DNA of 64,000 nucleotides from an uncultured Rhodocyclaceae bacterium. GTDB lineage: Bacteria; Pseudomonadota; Gammaproteobacteria; Burkholderiales; Rhodocyclaceae. Positions 58,087-64,000 of this stretch are shown here, piece after piece. Under the pieces are notes generated by a model, which was given only the letters and a program-made list of their open reading frames with translations, was not told the origin of the DNA and did not search any database. Both the position numbers and the translations under genes were made by a program. How positions within the stretch are numbered: the stretch's first letter is position 1; each line of letters begins with the position of its first letter. Location of the stretch: the NCBI GenBank assembly GCA_907163225.1, contig OU015322.1, positions 124,001 through 188,000 of the forward strand, written 5' to 3'.

Positions 58087-58750
58087 GCCCATTCTGATTG
58101 CTCGTGGGGTATCCAAGGTATTTCGCGGTGGGGGGCTGGATGTTTCCGTGTTGTCTGGCATCGATCTCGTTGTCCAGCCGGGCGAAACGGTTGCCATTGT
58201 TGGCGCTTCCGGCTCCGGCAAGAGCACCTTGCTGCACTTGCTGGGCGGGCTGGATACGCCAACGGCGGGTGATGTGACGCTGATGGGCCGTGATTTTTCG
58301 TCGCTGGGCGAGGTTGACCGTGGCGATTGGCGAAATCGGCATCTGGGTTTTGTTTATCAATTTCACCATCTTCTGGCGGAGTTTTCCGCTTTGGAGAACG
58401 TGGCGATGCCCTTGCTGATTCGCCGCATGGAGCGCCAGGCGGCCATGGACAAGGCGACGGAACTATTGACGGCGGTGGGCCTGGGCCATCGACTTGAGCA
58501 TCGTCCCGGCGAACTTTCCGGCGGTGAGCGCCAGCGGGCTGCGATCGCCCGTGCACTGGTCAGCGATCCTTCCTGTCTGCTGGCCGATGAACCGACGGGC
58601 AATCTTGATAGCCATACCGCATCAGTGGTGTTTGGCCTGCTTATCGAGCGCGTTCGCCAGCAAGAAGCCAGTCTTATCGTAGTCACGCACGACCAGCGGC
58701 TGGCCGCCAAGGCAGACCGGGTACTCAATTTAAATGACGGCGGCTTTTGA
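58079..58750 (+). CDS. lolD: Lipoprotein-releasing system ATPase LolD
   Basis: A 223-residue ABC ATPase. Walker A is [17 protein letters not shown], signature [15 protein letters not shown], and Walker [17 protein letters not shown]. It energises LolC. The start ATG at 58079 overlaps lolC. The last codons (LNDGGF) begin the segment that is duplicated again at 61033. Confidence 0.95.
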   Translation: MSEPILIARGVSKVFRGGGLDVSVLSGIDLVVQPGETVAIVGASGSGKSTLLHLLGGLDTPTAGDVTLMGRDFSSLGEVDRGDWRNRHLGFVYQFHHLLAEFSALENVAMPLLIRRMERQAAMDKATELLTAVGLGHRLEHRPGELSGGERQRAAIARALVSDPSCLLADEPTGNLDSHTASVVFGLLIERVRQQEASLIVVTHDQRLAAKADRVLNLNDGGF

Positions 58751-58834
58751 GAATAAGCAAATAAGTGTTAGATTAGACAAAACTACTTTTAGTGATAACT
58801 AATATTCGGGTATTTCCTGCCGAGGAGTCTGTCA

Positions 58835-60850
58835 ATGCAAGCGCTTTTTTCCCCTGCTGTCGCCCTGATGAACCGACTGCGCTACAACACCAAATTCTTG
58901 TTGATTGGTGCTGCTATAGCGGTGGTCATGCTTGTTTTGCTGTCCTCGGTGTACACCACGCTGAATCGGGATATCAATGCCGCCAGCAGCGAGTTGAGCG
59001 GGTTGCAGATGCTCAAGCACGTCTATCGCATGACTCAGGCAACGCAACAGCACCGCGGTTTGTCGGCCGGGGTGTTGAGCGGCAATGAGGCCATGAAGGA
59101 CAAGCGGGCAACAAAGGAAAAAGACGTCAGCGAGGCGCTCGCCGCCGCCGAAGCAGCGCTATCGCCGAAATTGCGCGAAATGCCAGCCTGGAAAAGTATT
59201 CGTCAGGACTGGGAGCTGATTCAGAGCCAGGGGCTGACCTGGTCGCAGCCGGACAACGTGAAGCGCCACTCGGAGATGCTCACCAAGGTTTTGCAGTTCA
59301 TGGTCGATATTGCCGATGAGACGGAGTTGACGCTTGACCCGGTCATGGATACCTACTACTTCATGGACACCATGGTCACAAAGATGCCGTCCATGCTGGA
59401 ACAGATGGGTATCACCCGCGCCAGCGGTACGGCTGCACTGGCCAAGAAAGAGCTTTCGCCGCAACTGCGGATTGACCTTGCGGCGCAGGTGGCCCAAATG
59501 TCGGGCGCACTGAAAGCCCAGAATATCAACCTGGAGAAAGTGCTCCGCTTTGCGCCGACCCTGCAAGGCGCGCTTTCCGGGCCGACCAAAGAGTTTTCGG
59601 AGGGTGCCGAGAAGATATTTACGTTGGTACGCAACGATATTCTTGGCGAGAAATTCGAGACATTACCGCAAGACTATTTTGCAATGCTCACGCAGGAAAT
59701 CGATCTGGGCTACAAAGTCATGTTCGACACTCTGATTCCGCAATTCGAGCAGCAGTTGCAAGCTCGGGTTGACCACGCCCGCAAGGTTTTGATGCTTGAA
59801 ATCGGGCTAGCCATTCTGGTTGCTCTGGCCGTTGGCTACCTCGGTTTCGGAACCTACTACTCCGTGATGAACACCGTCCAGGATTTTTCCTCGGGGGCGC
59901 GTCGCCTGGCGGATGGCGACCTGACAGCAGAATTTGATACCAACGGTGCCGATGAACTGCATGCCGCCGGCAAAGACTTCAACGGCATGGCAGCGGCCTT
60001 CCGCAAACTGCTGGGCGGCGTACAGGGCGACGTTCGCCAGCTGAATACAGCGGCTGAACAACTGGCCTCGTCCAGCCAGCAGATTTCCACGAGTACCGCG
60101 GCGCAAAGCGATTCAGCCTCAAGCATGGCTGCAGCAGTCGAGCAGATGACCGTCGGTGTCGATCATATTTCCCGAAACGCCCAGGACGCCCAAACCTATT
60201 CGCGGGAATCCGACGCGGTTGCGGCGGAAGGCGGGCGTATCGTTCAGGCGGTCGTCAATGAAATCCAGGGCATCGCCCACACCGTCAATCAATCCGCCGT
60301 CGCTGTCGAAGCACTCGGCAAGCAATCCGAACAGATTTCAGCCATCGTTGGCACGATCAAGGACATCGCCGACCAGACCAATCTGCTGGCGCTCAATGCG
60401 GCTATCGAAGCAGCCCGGGCAGGTGAGTCGGGCCGCGGCTTTGCGGTGGTAGCCGACGAAGTCAGAAAACTGGCCGAGCGAACGGCGAAATCGACGCACG
60501 AAATCTCGGAAATGATTCTGGCCGTACAAACCGACACGGCGACTGCCGTCTCCAGCATGAAACAAGGCGTTGAGCGGGTTTCCACCGGTGTTGAACAAGC
60601 CCAGTTGGCGGGAGAAGCCATCGCCAAGGTTCAATCGCAGTCGCGTCAGGTACTGGATGCCGTATCCGAAATCAGCGTTGCCTTGCGTGAGCAAGCCGCC
60701 GCCAGCACCGAAATCGCCCAGAACGTCGAACGCATTGCCCAGATGGCCGAGGAGAACAACGCGGCGGCGAGTGGCAATGCGGCCACCTCGGATACCTTGC
60801 GGAAACTGGCTCAGGCCCTCAACGGCGCCATCGCCCGCTTCAGGACCTGA
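58835..60850 (+). CDS. Methyl-accepting chemotaxis protein 1
   Basis: A 671-residue membrane receptor. TM1 is near residues 21-45 ([20 protein letters not shown]), followed by a periplasmic sensor of about 260 residues with [20 protein letters not shown], which looks like a NIT (nitrate/nitrite-sensing) type helix. TM2 is [20 protein letters not shown] domain ([15 protein letters not shown]) and the MA signalling hairpin ([33 protein letters not shown]) follow. It signals to CheA/CheW. Its nearest relative is the downstream copy. Confidence 0.93.
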   Translation: MQALFSPAVALMNRLRYNTKFLLIGAAIAVVMLVLLSSVYTTLNRDINAASSELSGLQMLKHVYRMTQATQQHRGLSAGVLSGNEAMKDKRATKEKDVSEALAAAEAALSPKLREMPAWKSIRQDWELIQSQGLTWSQPDNVKRHSEMLTKVLQFMVDIADETELTLDPVMDTYYFMDTMVTKMPSMLEQMGITRASGTAALAKKELSPQLRIDLAAQVAQMSGALKAQNINLEKVLRFAPTLQGALSGPTKEFSEGAEKIFTLVRNDILGEKFETLPQDYFAMLTQEIDLGYKVMFDTLIPQFEQQLQARVDHARKVLMLEIGLAILVALAVGYLGFGTYYSVMNTVQDFSSGARRLADGDLTAEFDTNGADELHAAGKDFNGMAAAFRKLLGGVQGDVRQLNTAAEQLASSSQQISTSTAAQSDSASSMAAAVEQMTVGVDHISRNAQDAQTYSRESDAVAAEGGRIVQAVVNEIQGIAHTVNQSAVAVEALGKQSEQISAIVGTIKDIADQTNLLALNAAIEAARAGESGRGFAVVADEVRKLAERTAKSTHEISEMILAVQTDTATAVSSMKQGVERVSTGVEQAQLAGEAIAKVQSQSRQVLDAVSEISVALREQAAASTEIAQNVERIAQMAEENNAAASGNAATSDTLRKLAQALNGAIARFRT

Positions 60851-61007
60851 GCGCCTTGCGCCGTCGCCAGGCGGCGATCAGATAGATTCGCCACGCGGCC
60901 TGCGTGGCGATGTAACCAAGAATTGCCAATCCGCTGGCGAGCAGGATGAGGCCAATGCCGAGCGGCATTGCCGCTCCCAACACCCAAGCTTGCATGGCAT
61001 TTGTCCA
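60840..61007 (-). pseudogene. DUF2062 gene remnant
   Basis: A C-terminal fragment ([20 protein letters not shown], then [17 protein letters not shown]) of the intact gene at 63145-63681. Its frame runs upstream to an ATG at 61034, in the 25-bp spacer and duplicated lolD tail, but it lacks the conserved front of the protein. It arose from the tandem duplication. Probably not functional. Confidence 0.85.
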
Positions 61008-61032
61008 CTTGCCAAGTCTGACGGGGTATTCC

Positions 61033-63312
61033 ATTTAAATGACGGTGGCTTTTGCGAATAACGAAATAAGTGTTAGATTGAACAAAACCAACGTTAGTGG
61101 TAACTGATATTCGGGTAGTTCCTGCTGAGGAGTCTGTCAATGCAAGCGCTTTTTTCCCCCGCCGTCACCCTGATGAACCGACTGCGCTACAACACCAAAT
61201 TCTTGTTGATTGGTGCTGCTGTGACGGTGGTCATGCTTGTTTTGCTGTCCTCGGTGTACACCACGCTGAATCGGGATATCACTACAGCGCGTGATGAACT
61301 GGCCGGGTTACAGATGCTCAAGCCGATCAATCGCATGACTCAGTTCATGCAGCAGCACCGTGCGCTGTCGTCCGGTGTGCTTAGCGGCAATGAAGGCATG
61401 AAGGACAAGCGGGCGGCGAAAGAGAAGGAAGTGATCGATGCCGTTGCCGCAGCCGATGCTGCGCTCCTGCCGGGGTTACGTGAATCCGCAGCATGGAAGG
61501 ATATTCGTCAGGACTGGGAAGCCATTCGCGGTCAGGGATTGACGTGGACGCAGCTGGAAAGCGTTAAACGCCACTCGGGAATGCTCGCCAAGGTTCTGCA
61601 GTTCATGGTCGATGTCGCTGACGAGAGCCAGCTCACCCTTGACCCGATCATGGACACCTACTATTTCATGGATACGGTCGTCACCAAGATGCCGCCTATG
61701 CTGGAACAGATGGGTATTACCCGCGCCAGAGGGATAGGCGCACTGGCCAAGAAAGAGCTTTCGCCGCAACTGCGGATTGACCTTGCGGCGCAGGTGGCCC
61801 AAATGTCGGGGGCGCTGAAAGCCCAGAATATCAATCTGGAGAAAGTGGTTCGCTTTGCGCCGACGCTGCAAGGGGCGCTTTCCGGCCCGACCAAAGAGTT
61901 TTCGGAGGGCGCCGTGAAGATATTTACGTTGGTGCGCGACGATATTCTTGGCGAGAAATTCGAGACGTCAGCGCAGGATTATTTCACCCTGACCACGCAG
62001 GAAATCGATCTGGGCTACAAAGTCATGTTCGATACCCTTATTCCCCAATTCGAGCTACAGCTGACGGAGCGCATCGACCACGCCCGCAAGGCGCTGATGC
62101 TTGAAATCGGGCTAGCCATTCTGGTCGCTCTGGTTGTCGGCTACCTCGGTTTCGGAACCTACTATTCCGTGATGAACACCGTCCAGGATTTTTCCTCGGG
62201 GGCGCGTCGCCTGGCGGATGGCGACCTGACGGCAGAATTTGATACCAACGGTGCCGATGAATTGCATGCGGCTGGCAAGGACTTCAACGGCATGGCGGCG
62301 GCATTCCGCAAATTGCTCGGCGGCGTACAGGGCGACGTTCGCCAGCTGAATACGGCGGCTGAACAACTAGCCTCGTCAAGCCAGCAGATTTCTACCAGCA
62401 CTTCGGCGCAAAGCGATTCAGCCTCAAGCATGGCTGCAGCAGTCGAGCAGATGACCGTCGGTGTCGATCATATTTCCCGCAATGCCCAGGACGCGCAGAC
62501 TTATTCGCGGGAATCCGACGCGGTTGCGGCGGAAGGCGGGCGTATCGTTCAGGCGGTCGTCAATGAAATCCAGGGCATCGCCCACACCGTCAATCAATCC
62601 GCCGTCGCTGTCGAAGCACTCGGCAAGCAATCCGAACAGATTTCAGCCATCGTTGGCACGATCAAGGACATCGCCGACCAGACCAATCTGCTGGCGCTCA
62701 ATGCGGCCATCGAAGCAGCCCGGGCAGGTGAGTCGGGCCGCGGCTTTGCGGTGGTAGCCGACGAAGTCAGAAAACTGGCCGAGCGGACAGCCAAATCGAC
62801 GCACGAAATCTCGGAAATGATTCTGGCCGTACAAACCGACACGGCGACCGCCGTCTCCAGCATGAAACAAGGCGTTGAGCGGGTTTCCGCCGGTGTTGAA
62901 CAAGCCCAGTTGGCGGGAGAAGCCATCGCCAAGGTTCAATCGCAGTCACGTCAGGTACTGGATGCCGTGTCCGAAATCAGCGTTGCCTTGCGTGAGCAAG
63001 CCGCCGCCAGCACCGAAATCGCCCAGAACGTCGAACGCATCGCGCAGATGGCCGAAGAAAACAACGCGGCGGCGAGTGGCAATGCGGCCACCTCGGATAC
63101 CTTGCGGAAACTGGCTCAGGCCCTCAACGGCGCCATAGCCCGCTTCAGGACCTGAGCGCCTTGCGCCGTCGCCAGGCGGCGATCAGATAGATTCGCCACG
63201 CGGCCTGCGTGGCGATGTACCCGAGAATTGCCAATCCGCTGGCGAGCAGGATGAGGCCGAAACCCAGCGGTTTTGCGACGGTCAGCATCCAGGCTTGCAT
63301 GGCGTTCGTCCA
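61033..63312 (+). repeat. Tandem duplication, unit 2
   Basis: The second copy of the 2,280-bp segment. It begins ATTTAAATGACGG, repeating the end of lolD, and ends at GTCCA within the intact DUF2062 gene. A 25-bp unrelated spacer (61008-61032) separates the units. Confidence 0.9.
61140..63155 (+). CDS. Methyl-accepting chemotaxis protein 2 (duplicate)
   Basis: 671 residues, same architecture as the upstream receptor: TM1, periplasmic sensor, TM2, HAMP and MA domains. The sensor differs at many sites (for example [20 protein letters not shown] against [20 protein letters not shown], and a changed [16 protein letters not shown]). The HAMP-to-C-terminus part is nearly identical to copy 1. The leader with GAGGAG before ATG is also duplicated. 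A different ligand or affinity is likely (inference). Confidence 0.93.
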   Translation: MQALFSPAVTLMNRLRYNTKFLLIGAAVTVVMLVLLSSVYTTLNRDITTARDELAGLQMLKPINRMTQFMQQHRALSSGVLSGNEGMKDKRAAKEKEVIDAVAAADAALLPGLRESAAWKDIRQDWEAIRGQGLTWTQLESVKRHSGMLAKVLQFMVDVADESQLTLDPIMDTYYFMDTVVTKMPPMLEQMGITRARGIGALAKKELSPQLRIDLAAQVAQMSGALKAQNINLEKVVRFAPTLQGALSGPTKEFSEGAVKIFTLVRDDILGEKFETSAQDYFTLTTQEIDLGYKVMFDTLIPQFELQLTERIDHARKALMLEIGLAILVALVVGYLGFGTYYSVMNTVQDFSSGARRLADGDLTAEFDTNGADELHAAGKDFNGMAAAFRKLLGGVQGDVRQLNTAAEQLASSSQQISTSTSAQSDSASSMAAAVEQMTVGVDHISRNAQDAQTYSRESDAVAAEGGRIVQAVVNEIQGIAHTVNQSAVAVEALGKQSEQISAIVGTIKDIADQTNLLALNAAIEAARAGESGRGFAVVADEVRKLAERTAKSTHEISEMILAVQTDTATAVSSMKQGVERVSAGVEQAQLAGEAIAKVQSQSRQVLDAVSEISVALREQAAASTEIAQNVERIAQMAEENNAAASGNAATSDTLRKLAQALNGAIARFRT

Positions 63313-63681
63313 GCCGATGAAGTCGGTCGCGCTGAAGGCGGGCGGCGTGATGAATCCATTGCTTTCACCGATGGCCAGTCGGCCGATCTGGTAGGCCAGC
63401 AGGTAGAGTGGAACAATCGTGAACGGATTGGTATACAGCGTCACGAACATCGCCAGTGGCAGGTTAACGCGAAAGAGCAGGGCACCAATGGCGGCGCCGA
63501 GCATTTGCAGCGGGCCGGGAATCAGCCCGCAGAATAGTCCGGCAGCAACCGCGCCGGCTGCCGAGTGACGATTCAAATGCCATAAACGCGGATGCAGCAG
63601 CGACGACTCGAAGGGCTTCAACCAGGGGTTGTTGCGGATCGTTTCATGATCGGGCAGGTATTTTTTCAGGGTTCGGCGCAT
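63145..63681 (-). CDS. DUF2062 membrane protein
   Basis: A 178-residue membrane protein. The family motif is visible: [60 protein letters not shown]. Several hydrophobic helices follow and the end is basic. The function of DUF2062 proteins is not known. It is divergent from comEC and its 3' end overlaps receptor 2 by 11 bp. A fragment copy is at 60840-61007. Confidence 0.88.
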   Translation of the reverse strand: MRRTLKKYLPDHETIRNNPWLKPFESSLLHPRLWHLNRHSAAGAVAAGLFCGLIPGPLQMLGAAIGALLFRVNLPLAMFVTLYTNPFTIVPLYLLAYQIGRLAIGESNGFITPPAFSATDFIGWTNAMQAWMLTVAKPLGFGLILLASGLAILGYIATQAAWRIYLIAAWRRRKALRS

Positions 63682-63698
63682 GCCCGTATTATTGCAAA

Positions 63699-64000
63699 AT
63701 GCGCCTGAATATTCTCGCCTTCGCCGCCGGTGTCCTGGGGTTGCAGATGCAGCCGGAACTGCCCGGTTGGGCGCTGTTGGCTGTCGGTGGAATTCTTCTG
63801 TGCCTGCCGCGCCTGCGTTGGTCGAACTGGCCGGTACGCATGCTGGTGATGCTGGGTTGCCTGGTTTTGGGTGTGGCGTGGGCCAGTTGGCGCGCGGAGA
63901 TTCGGCTGGCCGACCAACTCGGTGCCGACTGGGAGGGGCGGGATGTCGAGGTGATTGGCGTCATTGCCGGCTTGCCGCAGGATTTCAGCCACGGCACACG
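63699..64000 (+). CDS. comEC: ComEC/Rec2-type competence channel, N-terminal part
   Basis: The first 100 codons of a gene cut by the window edge: MRLNILAFAAGVLGLQMQPE, two early hydrophobic segments (GWALLAVGGILLCLP, MLVMLGCLVLGVAWASWRAE) and then ADQLGADWEGRDVEVIGVIA GLPQDFS, matching the ComEC start just before its OB-like domain. ComEC is the inner-membrane DNA-uptake channel. The rest is outside the window. Confidence 0.8.
   Translation, partial: MRLNILAFAAGVLGLQMQPELPGWALLAVGGILLCLPRLRWSNWPVRMLVMLGCLVLGVAWASWRAEIRLADQLGADWEGRDVEVIGVIAGLPQDFSHGT

Larger units (their letters stand above)
58728..61007 (+). repeat. Tandem duplication, unit 1
   Basis: This runs from the last codons of lolD through receptor 1 to part of the DUF2062 remnant. 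Unit 2 begins 2,305 bp further on. The key landmarks (start, receptor ATG, receptor stop, DUF2062 stop) all keep the same 2,305-bp offset. Confidence 0.9.

Overview
The window is 64 kb of a betaproteobacterial chromosome, most likely from the Rhodocyclales (Dechloromonas/Azonexus-like). This placement rests on gene order and content: an mdh - citE-like - gntR - sdhCDAB-sdhE - gltA - sucAB-lpdA run, an NnrS/nitronate monooxygenase pair, pyruvate:ferredoxin oxidoreductase, and PEP-CTERM proteins. It is an inference, not a database result. No rRNA, tRNA or CRISPR array is visible.

Layout. 1-8.8 kb: small house-keeping and stress genes (DUF2867, VOC protein, WYL regulator, rlmF, nnrS, nitronate monooxygenase, an outer-membrane barrel with a PstS-like protein, a CBS protein, truC). 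8.8-22.5 kb: a nearly complete TCA-cycle block, with a GntR regulator divergent from mdh and placed before sdhC. 22.5-33 kb: zapE, a secretin-domain protein, a GH46-type chitosanase with a peptidoglycan-binding domain, nemRA with two identical operators, metY, a Rieske protein and mnmC. 33-56.8 kb: lysS, prfB (with its programmed frameshift), recJ and an rpfE-like gene lie in this order from left to right, all on the minus strand. In many bacteria recJ-prfB-lysS is one operon; here two foreign-looking blocks separate them. One (34.9-46.1 kb) holds two PEP-CTERM proteins, an IS-split unknown gene, a TPR/winged-helix regulator and a hybrid histidine kinase. The other (47.4-53.9 kb) holds nifJ and its IS-split dihydroorotate-dehydrogenase-like partner. 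56.8-64 kb: lolCD, a tandem duplication of a chemotaxis receptor gene, a DUF2062 protein and the start of comEC.

Three kinds of structure stand out beyond the genes. (1) A dispersed short repeat with core TTTTTTCCGGTTGACCG, at least ten recognisable copies, mostly between genes but apparently also inside nifJ, mnmC and the rpfE-like gene; two copies at 3.05-3.12 kb form a 19-bp perfect inverted repeat. (2) Two 1,274-bp copies of one IS3-family element in opposite orientations, both flanked by the same 3-bp duplication; removing each copy restores an uninterrupted gene (335 aa unknown; 336 aa dihydroorotate-dehydrogenase-like). (3) A gap-free tandem duplication with a 2,305-bp period, covering the end of lolD, a whole receptor gene and part of the DUF2062 gene. 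The receptor sensor domains have diverged while the signalling domains stayed almost identical.
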